Assembly (NCBI GenBank): GCA_038125725.1
Contig: JAYPEK010000006.1
Span: forward strand, 67,068-131,067
Source of the DNA: TMED8 sp038125725
GTDB taxonomy: Bacteria > Pseudomonadota > Alphaproteobacteria > Rhodospirillales > Casp-alpha2
Reading direction: 5' to 3'
Length of the DNA: 64,000 bases
The position numbers were made by a program, and so were the translations under genes. Below the pieces are notes generated by a model. That model worked only from the letters and a program-made list of their open reading frames with translations, made no database searches and had not been told where the DNA came from. Shown here piece after piece: positions 7,455 through 16,478 of this stretch (the first letter of the stretch is position 1; each line of letters begins with the position of its first letter).

Positions 7455-8453
7455 TTAAGGTTCCAGCACCACCTTGCCGACGGATCGCCGGCCGAGCACC
7501 GTTTGCATGGCCGGGTTGAAATCGTCGAGGCCAAAACGGTGCGACACCACCGGTTTGAGGTGTCCCGCGGCGAACATCGCCCCCAAGTCGGTATGCAGGT
7601 CGTCCAGGCGTTCGATGTAGGCGCTGCCGTCGTCGCCTGGGCTCCAGCCCATGTAGGTGCCGAAATTGAGCCCGATGATCGACATGTTCTTGACCAAGAG
7701 CAGATTGACCGGCGGCGCCGGGATATCGCCGGACGCGAAGCCCACGGTCACCAGCCGCGCCTCGCGGCCCATGGCGCGGAGCGAACGCGTCAGCACCTCG
7801 CCCCCGACCGGGTCGATGACCACGTCGACGCCGCGCCCGCTGGTCCGCGCTTTCACCGGTGCCAAAAAATCGCCTTCTGAATAGTTGATCGCCAGGTCGG
7901 CCCCGTGATCCCGGGCGACGGTGCATTTCTCTTCCGAGCCCGCGGTGGCGATGACCCGAGCCCCCTTGGCCTTGGCGATCTCGACGGCGGCCAGGCCGAC
8001 GGCGCCGGACGCACCGTGCACCAGTACCGTCTCGCCGGATTTCAGGTTGGCTTTCCAGATCAGTGCCGCATAGGCAGTCGGATAGGAGGTCACCATCAAC
8101 GTGCCCTGCGCGAAGTCCATGCCGTCCGGCAAGGGCCGGCAATAGACCGCGCGCGCCAGCGCGCACTCGGCAAAGCCGCCGTATGACAGGCCGGCGAAGA
8201 CCCGCGTGCCCACCGCCAGGTTCGACACATTGCCGCCAACGGTACTGACGACCCCGCCGACCTCGACGCCGGGAACGAACGGGAGCGCTGGTTTCACCTG
8301 GTACTTGCCGGCGACGGTAAGGCTTTGGGCGAAACTGACGCCGGCTGCCTTGACGTCGATCACCACCTCGCCGGGACCGGCGACGGGATCGGGCAGGGAT
8401 TTGACCGTCAGGTTTTCGAAGGGGCCGTATTCATCGCAGACGACGGCACGCAT
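7455..8453 (-). CDS. Zinc-free MDR-family NADPH:quinone oxidoreductase
   Basis: This 332-residue medium-chain dehydrogenase/reductase resembles Qor/enoyl reductases. It has a GroES-like N-terminal domain (residues 1-120) and a Rossmann domain with HGASGAVGLAAVEIAKAKGARVI around residues 145-170 (nucleotide-binding A-x-x-G-x-x-G). No structural or catalytic zinc cysteine cluster is seen, which fits the quinone reductase branch. Its ATG overlaps the wecC stop (TGATG), so it is translationally coupled to the sugar genes, although no link in function is obvious. The substrate is not determinable from sequence. Confidence 0.85.
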   Translation of the reverse strand: MRAVVCDEYGPFENLTVKSLPDPVAGPGEVVIDVKAAGVSFAQSLTVAGKYQVKPALPFVPGVEVGGVVSTVGGNVSNLAVGTRVFAGLSYGGFAECALARAVYCRPLPDGMDFAQGTLMVTSYPTAYAALIWKANLKSGETVLVHGASGAVGLAAVEIAKAKGARVIATAGSEEKCTVARDHGADLAINYSEGDFLAPVKARTSGRGVDVVIDPVGGEVLTRSLRAMGREARLVTVGFASGDIPAPPVNLLLVKNMSIIGLNFGTYMGWSPGDDGSAYIERLDDLHTDLGAMFAAGHLKPVVSHRFGLDDFNPAMQTVLGRRSVGKVVLEP

Positions 8454-9709
8454 CACGACCGCCACGCACCCCGCGTGTCGACCAGCCGCTTGCCGGCCAA
8501 GCGTTCGTGGTCGAGTTCGCGGAACTCGCGGTGATCGGTCAGCAGCACCACGACCTCGCATGCGGAAAGCGCGTCTTCGAGGGACGTCAGCCGCAGGTTC
8601 CCGAAACCCGCCAGCGCCGCCGGTAAGGTCTGGACATGCGGTTCCACCACCATCACCTCGAGACCGTCGTTGGCAAGCAGTTCGACCACGTCGATGGAGG
8701 CGCTTTCGCGCAGGTCGTCGATGTCGGCCTTGTAGGAAAGCCCCAGGCAGGCGATGCGGGGGGCTTCGAGCCCCGCCGCGGCGTCCCTGACGGCATCGGC
8801 GACGCGCTGCGGCCGGCCATCGTTGACGGCTCTCGCGGCGCGGATCAGGTCGGTGTCGTCGGGCGCTGAATCGACGATGAACCAGGGATCGACGGCAATG
8901 CAGTGGCCGCCGACGCCGGGACCGGGATTGAGGATATTGACGCGCGGGTGATGATTGGCGAGGCGGATCGCCTCCCAAGGGTCGATGTCCAGCTTGCCGG
9001 CGACGTTCGCCAGTTCGTTGGCAAAGGCGATGGAGACATCGCGGTAGGCGTTCTCCGCCAGTTTCACCAATTCCGCCGTGCGTGCGGTGGTCAACAGGCA
9101 TTCGCCGTCGACCGCCAGGCGGTAAAGCGCCGCCGCGCGCCGGGCGCAATTCGGCGTGACGCCGCCTACGACCCGGTCGTTGCGGGTCAGTTCGATCAGC
9201 ACGCGGCCGGGCAGCACACGCTCCGGGCTATGGGCGACGGCAATGTCGGCGCCGTCGCCGGCGGCGTGGGGGAAGGTGAGGTCCGGCCGACTGGCGGACA
9301 GTCGCGCGGAAAAGCGTTCCGTGGTGCCGACCGGCGAGGTCGATTCGACAATCACCAGGTTGCCCGCCTGCAGCACCGGCGCCAGGCTGTCGGCAGCGGC
9401 GTCCACGTAGCTCAAGTCCGGTTTGCGGTCTTCGGTGAATGGCGTCGGCACGGCAACGATGAAGGCGTCGGCTGGTTCAGGTACGGTCGAGGCACGCAGC
9501 TTGCCGGTGGCGACGGCGCCATTGACCAGGATGTCCAGGTCCGGCTCGACGATATGCACCTTGCCGGCGTTGATGGTCGCCACCGTATCGGGATTGACGT
9601 CGACGCCGACCACATCGAGGCCTCGGCTGGCAAAAATCGCCGCCGTCGGCAGACCGACATAACCCAGCCCGACGACGCAAAGTTTCGAAACTGTTCCCTC
9701 GTTAGCCAT
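8453..9709 (-). CDS. wecC: UDP-N-acetyl-D-mannosamine dehydrogenase
   Basis: WecC oxidises UDP-ManNAc twice to UDP-ManNAcA, a precursor of acidic surface polysaccharides. The 418-residue protein has an N-terminal Rossmann fold (CVVGLGYVGLPTAAIFA near residues 11-27), a central domain with the NPGPGVGGHCIAVDPWF catalytic region, where the cysteine of GGHC is the nucleophile, and a C-terminal UDP-binding domain with LGLSYKADIDDLRES. It overlaps the wecB end by eight bases and the next gene's start by one, so wecB-wecC-oxidoreductase is a tight operon. Sister enzymes such as UDP-glucose dehydrogenase share this fold; the wecB partner favours the ManNAc assignment. Confidence 0.9.
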   Translation of the reverse strand: MANEGTVSKLCVVGLGYVGLPTAAIFASRGLDVVGVDVNPDTVATINAGKVHIVEPDLDILVNGAVATGKLRASTVPEPADAFIVAVPTPFTEDRKPDLSYVDAAADSLAPVLQAGNLVIVESTSPVGTTERFSARLSASRPDLTFPHAAGDGADIAVAHSPERVLPGRVLIELTRNDRVVGGVTPNCARRAAALYRLAVDGECLLTTARTAELVKLAENAYRDVSIAFANELANVAGKLDIDPWEAIRLANHHPRVNILNPGPGVGGHCIAVDPWFIVDSAPDDTDLIRAARAVNDGRPQRVADAVRDAAAGLEAPRIACLGLSYKADIDDLRESASIDVVELLANDGLEVMVVEPHVQTLPAALAGFGNLRLTSLEDALSACEVVVLLTDHREFRELDHERLAGKRLVDTRGAWRS

Positions 9710-10823
9710 GGCTACGGCGGATCTCCTCGACGATGCGATTTGCCGCCTGGCCGTCGCCGTAAGGGTTGTGGGCGCGGCTCATGGCGGCATGGGCGGCTGC
9801 GTCATCAAGCAGCAAGCCGGCTTCGTTGACAATGGTTTCGGTGTCGGTGCCGACCAGCTTGACGGTGCCGGCGGCGACCGCTTCCGGGCGTTCGGTGACG
9901 TCGCGCATGACCAGCACCGGCTTGCCCAGCGACGGCGCCTCTTCCTGGATGCCGCCAGAATCGGTAATCACCAGGTGACAGCGGTCCATCAGGTGGACGA
10001 ACGGCAGATAATCCTGCGGCGCCAACAGGTGAATGTTGCCGCGCCCGCCCAGCAGGCGGTTGACCGGTTCCTGGACGTTCGGGTTCAGGTGCACCGGATA
10101 GACGATTTCCACGTCTTCGCGTTCCGCCAGGGTCGAAAGCGCCCGGCAAATCTGTTCGAAGCCGGGGCCGAAGTTCTCACGCCGGTGGCCGGTGACCAGG
10201 ATCATGCGTTTGGCCCCGTTCAGGAACGGAAAGCCGCCGGCGATCTCGCGTGCCAACGCCTCGTCGTTGCGCAGCCGTTCGACCACGTGCAATAGGGCGT
10301 CGATGACGGTATTGCCGGTGATGCTGATCCCGGCCTCATTGATGCCGGCATTTCGCAGGTTGTCGGCAGCCGCGGGGGTTGGCGCGAAGTGCAGGTCGCA
10401 AAGCACGTCGGTTAGCGCCCGGTTCATTTCCTCTGGAAACGGCGCGTAGCGGTCGCCGGTCCTGAGCCCGGCCTCCACGTGGCCGACGGGGATCTTGGCG
10501 TAGTAGCCGGCCAGCGCGGCGGCGAAGGTGGTGGTGGTGTCGCCGTGCACCAGGATGCGGTCCGGTTTCTCCGTCGCCAGGACCTCGGTCACGCCGGTCA
10601 GCACGGACTGGGTGATGTGTGCCAGGTCCTGGTTCGGACGCATGACGTCGAGATCGTGATCAGGACGGATTTGGAACAGCGCCAGGACCGAATCCAGCAT
10701 TTCGCGGTGCTGGGCGCTGACGCAGACGCGGCATTCCATGTCTTCGGCGGCGGAGATGGCACGAACCACCGGTGCCATTTTGATGGCTTCCGGCCGGGTT
10801 CCGAAGACGTTGAGAATACGCAT
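9702..10823 (-). CDS. wecB: UDP-N-acetylglucosamine 2-epimerase (non-hydrolysing)
   Basis: WecB interconverts UDP-GlcNAc and UDP-ManNAc, feeding WecC. The 373-residue protein starts with the family N-terminus MRILNVFGTRPEAIKMAP, which is why ATG 10823 is preferred to an upstream start at 10856. Further motifs are VSAQHREMLD, VHGDTTT, GHVEAGLRTGD near residue 100, GHRRENFG near 205, and SGGIQEEAPSLGKPVLVMRD near 285, which binds the nucleotide. It heads the operon with wecC and the oxidoreductase. No transport or polymerase genes for the polysaccharide are nearby, so the end product is unknown. Confidence 0.93.
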   Translation of the reverse strand: MRILNVFGTRPEAIKMAPVVRAISAAEDMECRVCVSAQHREMLDSVLALFQIRPDHDLDVMRPNQDLAHITQSVLTGVTEVLATEKPDRILVHGDTTTTFAAALAGYYAKIPVGHVEAGLRTGDRYAPFPEEMNRALTDVLCDLHFAPTPAAADNLRNAGINEAGISITGNTVIDALLHVVERLRNDEALAREIAGGFPFLNGAKRMILVTGHRRENFGPGFEQICRALSTLAEREDVEIVYPVHLNPNVQEPVNRLLGGRGNIHLLAPQDYLPFVHLMDRCHLVITDSGGIQEEAPSLGKPVLVMRDVTERPEAVAAGTVKLVGTDTETIVNEAGLLLDDAAAHAAMSRAHNPYGDGQAANRIVEEIRRSHG

Positions 10824-11016
10824 GAATCCGATTGTCCGTGGCTGGCGGCGGGCCATTGTCGCCGCGCTTGAGGGGATGGATATCGCGGGGCCGCGCGATT
10901 GGCAAGTGTATTGGCAATTTTTCCATAGGATTCAAGGAGATGTTGTCTATCTGGTCAGGTCTGAGTAGTATCGGTGGCGAACGGGGAATGGGTTTGATTT
11001 GGATGCGTTTCCAACC

Positions 11017-11703
11017 ATGAAAGTGCTGGGCGCTCTCGGTTTCATTGTCGTGTTGCTGTGCAGTGCGCCTGCGCTGGCGGCGGAATTCGGCTTTTCCGGC
11101 ATGCATGTGCAAGGCATGAAGCCGGCAATCGCCGAGGCTCTAGGAATGAACAAGGACGAGGGCGTGCTGGTCCGCGACGTGGCGCTTGGCGGGCCTGCCG
11201 ACAAGGCCGGCGTGCTGCGTGGTGATCTGATCCTGGAATTCGACGGCTTTAAGATCGACACCTTCAAACGCCTTGTTGGCGTGGTCACCAAAACCAAGCC
11301 GGCGCAGACCGTGGCGCTGCGTGTCAAACGCGCCGACGGTGAGGAAAAGCTCAACATAACGCTGGGTGTGAAGCCGCCGTCATGGAAGGTGGAAACCGGG
11401 TCGGTCATCGCCTTTACCGAGATCGGCATTACCCTGGCGGCGGTGACGCCGAAAATCCGCAAACGGTTTGAAATCCGATGGGGCTCGATCGGGGTGCTGG
11501 TGACGCTGGTTGACCCTGAATTCGTAAACCGCATGCTGCTCCGGCGCGGCGACATGATCGTGCAGATCAATCAAAAGCCGGTTTGGCTGCCGGAGCATAT
11601 CCGAGAAGCCTACGACGAAGCCAAAAGCGCCGGGCGCAAGCAACTGCTCATGCTGGTCGAGCGGACCAGCGGTTTCGAATTCATGATGCTGCCGGTGAAG
11701 TGA
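11017..11703 (+). CDS. Periplasmic protein with two PDZ domains and no protease domain
   Basis: The 228-residue precursor has a clear Sec signal peptide (cleavage near PALA-AEF, residue 22). Two PDZ-like segments follow: about residues 25-118, with GVLVRDVALGGPADKAGVLR and GDLILEFDGFKI, and about 135-225, with the weaker GSIGVLVTLVDPEFVNRMLL and GDMIVQINQKPV. HtrA/Deg proteases end in such pairs, but no trypsin-like domain precedes them here. It is probably an adaptor or scaffold in the periplasm. The ATG at 11017 opens the signal peptide; a TTG at 10999 adds only six residues. It stands alone between the divergent wecB and the convergent DsbA-like gene. Confidence 0.7.
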   Translation: MKVLGALGFIVVLLCSAPALAAEFGFSGMHVQGMKPAIAEALGMNKDEGVLVRDVALGGPADKAGVLRGDLILEFDGFKIDTFKRLVGVVTKTKPAQTVALRVKRADGEEKLNITLGVKPPSWKVETGSVIAFTEIGITLAAVTPKIRKRFEIRWGSIGVLVTLVDPEFVNRMLLRRGDMIVQINQKPVWLPEHIREAYDEAKSAGRKQLLMLVERTSGFEFMMLPVK

Positions 11704-11727
11704 GCGGCCGGGCGGCGAGCGGGCGGT

Positions 11728-12477
11728 TCAGCCGCCGCGGGCCTCTTCCACCAATTTCTTCAGGGTTCCATAGTCGACGGCGCCCGGCACCAGTTGATTG
11801 CCGACGACGAACGCCGGTGTGCCGTTGATATTCAGCGCCTCGGCCAGTTGGAAATTGCGGCCGAGAGCATCGTCGATTTTCTTGTCGTTCATGGCGGTTT
11901 TCAGTGCTTCCGGATCGATGCCGGCTTTCTCGGCCGTGGCCGCGATCTTGGCGTCGGTGACTTCGCCGCGCGATGTCATCAAGGCATTGTGAAACGCCGC
12001 ATATTTCTCAGGCGCCGTGTTCCACACCGCCAGCGCCGCGCGCGCCGCGCTCAGCGATTGCGGCCCAAGGATCGGAAATTCCTTGAGAACCAGACGAATG
12101 TTCTTGTCCTCGGTCAGGACCTTCTCGATCGTCGGGTGCACGCGCTTGCAGTAGCCGCAGCGATAATCGAAGAACTCGACGATGGTCACGTCGCCTTTCG
12201 GGTTGCCGGCTACGGGACTGGTCGGGTCGGAGAGCAATTGCTGCATGTGGGCGGCGACGGCCCCCTGGGCACGTTCTTTTTCCGCCGCCTCGCGCTTTTC
12301 CTGGTGGCGCCGGACCGCCTCGAGCAGCACTTCCGGATGCTCGAGGATGTATTGCTCCATCATCTTCTCAAGCTGCTGTTTTTGAGCATCGCTGAAACCC
12401 TCGTCAGCTTGGCTGGCGGCCGGTATCAGGCCCATGGCAACGATGGCGAGGACGGAAAGAGCGCGGGAAAGCCACAT
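11728..12477 (-). CDS. DsbA-family periplasmic thiol-disulfide protein (ScsC/Com1-like)
   Basis: The 249-residue precursor has a signal peptide (cleavage near ASQA-DE). A helical charged N-terminal region, residues 28-80, resembles the oligomerisation arm of ScsC-like proteins. A thioredoxin fold follows with an inserted helical domain, the redox motif CGYC at residues 107-110, and a cis-proline in NINGTPAFVVG near 216. Such proteins make or isomerise disulfides in secreted proteins. The start ATG 12477 follows a TTGGAG ribosome site; an upstream in-frame TTG is less likely. A ScsB-type partner is not adjacent, although the CcdA-like protein earlier in the window could reduce it. Confidence 0.85.
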   Translation of the reverse strand: MWLSRALSVLAIVAMGLIPAASQADEGFSDAQKQQLEKMMEQYILEHPEVLLEAVRRHQEKREAAEKERAQGAVAAHMQQLLSDPTSPVAGNPKGDVTIVEFFDYRCGYCKRVHPTIEKVLTEDKNIRLVLKEFPILGPQSLSAARAALAVWNTAPEKYAAFHNALMTSRGEVTDAKIAATAEKAGIDPEALKTAMNDKKIDDALGRNFQLAEALNINGTPAFVVGNQLVPGAVDYGTLKKLVEEARGG

Positions 12478-12588
12478 GGGAAATATCTCCAATATTTTGC
12501 CCGCGCATCATTCACGGTTATGCCCCACGCCGCAAGCGCATAGGGGCCGGGAGTCACGCAATCGTGTGTGCGTCGGCGGAGGCGGCGA

Positions 12589-13308
12589 TCAGCGAGAAAG
12601 CCGCAAACCCGAGATTCTAACCGTGCCTGGCGTTTCCGTCTTGGCGCTGCTGATGCCGGTGAAGACGATGCGGCTGTAGGCCATGTCGACCATCGGCCAA
12701 GCCAGAGCGTGCAATTGCGATAGATCGATATTTTCGGACCACCACCGGTTCCGGTTTTCTCGTCCGCCGCGCACCACGTAAAGCGCGCTCGGTTTACCGT
12801 CCTCCGTGGTTGCTGGGCGCGTCAGAGAACCTCGTTCCAGCGCGCTGCCGCCCCAGACCAGCGCAAGGCTGCGCGAGAAGCGGGGCGGTTCGTCGCCGCG
12901 GAAAAGGGCGGCCATGCCGCCGAGTTCGGCCGGCGGCGTGCCGGCGTCGGCGAAACCGACAACCAGCCGCACCGGATGCCGCGGCGGGCCGTTTTCGACC
13001 GACCACGACCAGAACAGAAACGGGGTCGCCAGCAGTTGTGCATCGAGCCTGCGGATGATCGCTGCGTTGTCGCTGCCACCGGTGATTTCCAGGGCCGGTG
13101 TGTTGGACTGATAGACGGCCTGGAAGGATAGCCCGTCGCTCGTGCCAAGCCAGGCCCAGTCGCTGGCGCGGCCGAAGATTGGATTGGTGGGGTCGTTGCT
13201 GAACACCTGCAACCGGCCGTCGAGCCCCACCGGCGTCTGGGTCTCGGCGCAGCCGATGATCAGGGCGAAGACGGAAAGGGCGAGCCACCGGGCGGGGCGG
13301 ACAATCAT
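12589..13308 (-). CDS. DUF3047-like lipoprotein
   Basis: The 239-residue protein opens with a lipoprotein signal (ALSVFALIIGCAE; lipid on the cysteine near residue 19). The body matches the pattern I associate with DUF3047: a lone beta-rich domain with LFWSWSVENGPP, a conserved VVGFAD strand and ALYVVRGG. Function is unknown for the family. It lies 14 bases after the M48 protease gene on the same strand, so the two are co-transcribed and it may be a substrate or helper of that protease in the envelope. The ATG at 13308 is chosen because the signal peptide begins there. Confidence 0.65.
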   Translation of the reverse strand: MIVRPARWLALSVFALIIGCAETQTPVGLDGRLQVFSNDPTNPIFGRASDWAWLGTSDGLSFQAVYQSNTPALEITGGSDNAAIIRRLDAQLLATPFLFWSWSVENGPPRHPVRLVVGFADAGTPPAELGGMAALFRGDEPPRFSRSLALVWGGSALERGSLTRPATTEDGKPSALYVVRGGRENRNRWWSENIDLSQLHALAWPMVDMAYSRIVFTGISSAKTETPGTVRISGLRLSR

Positions 13309-13322
13309 TTCTTTTCGCGTTG

Positions 13323-14672
13323 CTAGCGGTTTTTCATTTCCTTGGCGGCAAGCAGGATGTCGCCGGCTTGCAGCCATTCGCGCGTGCCTTCCTTGAACTG
13401 GCGCTGCGCGGCACCGGCCTGGCGTTCGGCGATATCGGGCTTGTTGTCCAGCAATGCCTCTTCCGCCAGGGCGAGGGAACTGCGTGCCTCATCGCCGAGC
13501 CGGCCGTGCGCGATGCCCAAAAGCCGCCAGGTGAAGGGCGTGCGGCGTTCCACCGCCAGCGAGGCTTCCAGGTTGATGATCGCTGCTTTCAGGAATTCCG
13601 GCTGGTTGTATTCGATTTGCGCACGTGCCAACTCGCGCCGGATCAGGGCCGATCGGGGGGCGAGATTGGCCGCCTTGCCGTAACTGACAAGCGCTTCGTT
13701 CAGGCGCGCGTTGTCGAACAACATCTGTCCACGGAGCTCATGGAAATAGGCGTTTTCCGGCTCCTCGGCGATCAGTCCACCGATCAAGGGCAGCGCTTTT
13801 CCGAGATCGTGCTGGCGATAGTAGCCGATCGCGCGCGCGTAGCGGCTGGGCACGCTGGTGTCGTCTTCCTTGTACAGCCGTAGTGTCTGACGCAGCGGAT
13901 TGATGAAGGCGTAAATCTTGGCCTTCATGCGCTCGTGCATCTGTTGCAGGTCGGCCGGGATCGGGCGATCGGAGAAGCGTGACAGGCGGACATGCTCGCT
14001 GACCGCGCTGATACGGTCGCGGGTCAAGGGGTGGGTGCGCACATAGGGGTCTTGCTGGCTCGGGCTGAGCAGTTCCTGGTCGCCGAGCTTTTCCATGAAG
14101 TCCATCAACCCCTTGGCGGAGGTCTCCGTTTCGTCCAGGAATTTCAATCCCGCCTGGTCGGCGGCCGATTCCTGCACCCGGCTGTAGGCAAGGAAATTGC
14201 GTATCGCTGCCGATTGGCCGCCCATGGCGACAGCGGCGCCGACGTCGCCGCGACCCGTCGCCACAGTCGCGGCGCCGCCAAGGATCAGGGCCAGGATCGA
14301 TGCCGCCGATCCCTTCGATAGGGCATCGTGCAGGCGTGCCAGATGGCCGCCGGCGATGTGGCCGGTTTCGTGGGCGATGACGCCGATCACTTCGCTGGCG
14401 TCCTCAGCCGCCAGGATCAGGCCGGTATTCATGAACAGCTTCTGTCCGCCGGCCACGAAGGCGTTGAGGGCGTTGTCGTTGACGATATAGATATTAACGT
14501 GCTCCGGGTGCAGGCCGGCGGCACGGAACAGTGGCGTTGCATAGACGCGGATGGTATTTTCCACCTCCGCGTCACGGATAAACGAAAGACGCTTGGCAGC
14601 CTCGGCCGGAGATGGGCCGCCGAACAGGGCAAGCGAAAGGCCAATGGCAAGAATTCGAAAAAGACTGAACAC
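13323..14672 (-). CDS. M48-family metalloprotease with TPR domain (BepA-like)
   Basis: This is a periplasmic zinc peptidase of the type that checks outer-membrane protein assembly (BepA/YfgC). The zinc motif HETGH is at residues 101-105, and the third ligand region RVQESAADQAG follows near 165-175. Residues from about 240 on form tetratricopeptide-like helices (YRQHDLGKALPLIGGLIAEE, YFHELRGQMLFDNARLNEAL). The signal peptide is FRILAIGLSLALFGGPSPAEA. The GTG at 14672 is preferred because AGGAAA lies eight bases before it; another GTG at 14693 would add seven residues. The product is 449 residues. It diverges from the GGT-like gene and precedes the DUF3047 lipoprotein. Confidence 0.85.
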   Translation of the reverse strand: MFSLFRILAIGLSLALFGGPSPAEAAKRLSFIRDAEVENTIRVYATPLFRAAGLHPEHVNIYIVNDNALNAFVAGGQKLFMNTGLILAAEDASEVIGVIAHETGHIAGGHLARLHDALSKGSAASILALILGGAATVATGRGDVGAAVAMGGQSAAIRNFLAYSRVQESAADQAGLKFLDETETSAKGLMDFMEKLGDQELLSPSQQDPYVRTHPLTRDRISAVSEHVRLSRFSDRPIPADLQQMHERMKAKIYAFINPLRQTLRLYKEDDTSVPSRYARAIGYYRQHDLGKALPLIGGLIAEEPENAYFHELRGQMLFDNARLNEALVSYGKAANLAPRSALIRRELARAQIEYNQPEFLKAAIINLEASLAVERRTPFTWRLLGIAHGRLGDEARSSLALAEEALLDNKPDIAERQAGAAQRQFKEGTREWLQAGDILLAAKEMKNR

Positions 14673-14757
14673 GTCGCGATTTCCTGAAATCACAATTGGC
14701 CGTACCGGCGCCCGACGACCGCATCTAGAAGGTAGTCATGCGCATGATGGCGGTCAA

Positions 14758-16437
14758 TTGGCCTTGCGCCGATCCCGTGTCGCGGCCGCCCTGACGCTAG
14801 CTGGTTTCCTGGCCGGCTGCACGTCGCTGCCGTTCATGGACAACGAGCCCGAGGTGCCGCTCGGCACCATCGGACACGTTTCCGGGTTCTTCGGCGGTAT
14901 CGCCGCCGACGAGCCGCAAGCGGTACTGGCCGGGCGCGATACGCTCGCCGCCGGAGGGTCCGCGGCCGATGCAGCTCTAGCGATGTATTTCACCCTTGCG
15001 GTGACCATGCCTTCGTCGGCGGGGCTGGGCGGTGGGGGGATCTGCCTGACCCGGCCGAGCAAGGAGCAGCGCGTCGAGACCCTGGATTTTCTGGGACAAC
15101 CCAGTTCCGGTCCCGGCGCGAAAGTACTGGTGCCCGGAAATCCACGCGGCATATTTGTGTTACACGCCAAGTCGGGAAGGCTCAATTGGGGCGAATTGAT
15201 TCGCCCGGCGGAGAATCTGGCGCGGTTCGGGTTCAGGGTTTCACGGGCGTTTGCCGAGGAACTGAAGTTGGGCGAGGCCGTTTTGGCGGCGTCGCCTGAT
15301 GCGCGCGCCTTGTTTTCCAAGTCCGACGGTTCATTCGTCGGCGAAGGAGATCAGATGAGACGCCCGAAACTGGCGGCGTTTCTTGCGCGCATGCGCTCGC
15401 ACGGGCCGGCGAACATCCACGTCGGCGCCGGCGCTGAGTTGTTCGCGGCAGAGGCCGAAAGGCTGGGGTTCGGCATCACGTCGCGCGACCTGAAGGCGAC
15501 GCATCCGTTCTGGCGTTCGACGATCAGGGTCGGGATTGATTCGATGCGCTACATGCATTTCCCGCTGCCGCGCACACCGCAAGGCACGCTGGGCGCCAAG
15601 GTAGCGGCGATCTTGCTTGAGGGTGATCGTTACGCCGATGCCGCCGCCGACCAACGCGATCATTTGGTCGCCGAAGCCATTCAGCGCGCCTATGCCGATC
15701 AGGCACGCGGGTTCAAACAAGTCGAGGTCAAAAAGGAATTCGGGTCTTCTCTAAGCGGTCGTCGCACGGTGGATTTGACCTATACCCAAATCGACGACGA
15801 CTATGTCGAAGGCCTGATGCGTGGATACCGCACCGGGCAGTTGACCGAACTAGCGGTGCCGCCGGGCCCGGAACTGCCAGTGGCGCATCGCGGCGGCGAG
15901 ACCAGTTTTTCCGTCATCGACAAGGACGGCGGTGCCGTGGCGTGCGCGTTCTCCATGAACGGTGCGTTCGGGACCGGCCGGCTGGCGCCCGATTCCGGTA
16001 TCTTTCTGGCTGGCTATCCGAGTTCGACAGCGGGGCGCGACCTGTCGCTGGCAGTGTTGATGATCGAGCACCGGTTCCAGAACAAGCTGTTCATGGCGGC
16101 GGCCGCCACCGGTGGTGCGTCTAGCCAGGCGGTATTGACCCAAATTGCCGTTGCATCGGCCGTATCCGGGATCACGTCGGTCGAAAAGCCGATGACGCGG
16201 GGCCGGGTGTTCCGCGATCCGGTACGTAGAATCACCTATGTCGAACAAGGCGCGGGTGCGGCCTTCGCCAACACCCTGTTGAGAAGGGGGCACCGGTTGC
16301 AGACGGTGCCGGGGCTGTCGCGCGCCAATATCGCCCACACCGGGACCGGCCTGCCGGTCCGCGCGCCTGACGATCCGATCGAATTCGATGTCGAATCGGA
16401 CCCGCGCGGGTTCGGACTGGCCATCTCGCCGGGCTGA
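14758..16437 (+). CDS. Gamma-glutamyltransferase-like lipoprotein
   Basis: The product belongs to the GGT/N-terminal nucleophile family: a proenzyme cut in front of a threonine that then serves as nucleophile. That residue is T382 in GGETSFSVIDKDGG, leaving a 178-residue small subunit, a little shorter than usual. Upstream motifs include AAGGSAADAALAM and SSAGLGGGGICL. The N-terminus carries a lipobox (LAGFLAGC), which is unusual because most bacterial GGTs are soluble periplasmic enzymes. No ATG occurs in the right place; TTG at 14758 or 14764 is the likely start, giving 559 residues. Some substrate-binding motifs of true GGTs look weak, so specificity is open. Confidence 0.75.
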   Translation: MALRRSRVAAALTLAGFLAGCTSLPFMDNEPEVPLGTIGHVSGFFGGIAADEPQAVLAGRDTLAAGGSAADAALAMYFTLAVTMPSSAGLGGGGICLTRPSKEQRVETLDFLGQPSSGPGAKVLVPGNPRGIFVLHAKSGRLNWGELIRPAENLARFGFRVSRAFAEELKLGEAVLAASPDARALFSKSDGSFVGEGDQMRRPKLAAFLARMRSHGPANIHVGAGAELFAAEAERLGFGITSRDLKATHPFWRSTIRVGIDSMRYMHFPLPRTPQGTLGAKVAAILLEGDRYADAAADQRDHLVAEAIQRAYADQARGFKQVEVKKEFGSSLSGRRTVDLTYTQIDDDYVEGLMRGYRTGQLTELAVPPGPELPVAHRGGETSFSVIDKDGGAVACAFSMNGAFGTGRLAPDSGIFLAGYPSSTAGRDLSLAVLMIEHRFQNKLFMAAAATGGASSQAVLTQIAVASAVSGITSVEKPMTRGRVFRDPVRRITYVEQGAGAAFANTLLRRGHRLQTVPGLSRANIAHTGTGLPVRAPDDPIEFDVESDPRGFGLAISPG

Positions 16438-16478
16438 CCAAACCCGGACGAAGGACAACAGGAAAGGTAGGTCAAAGC

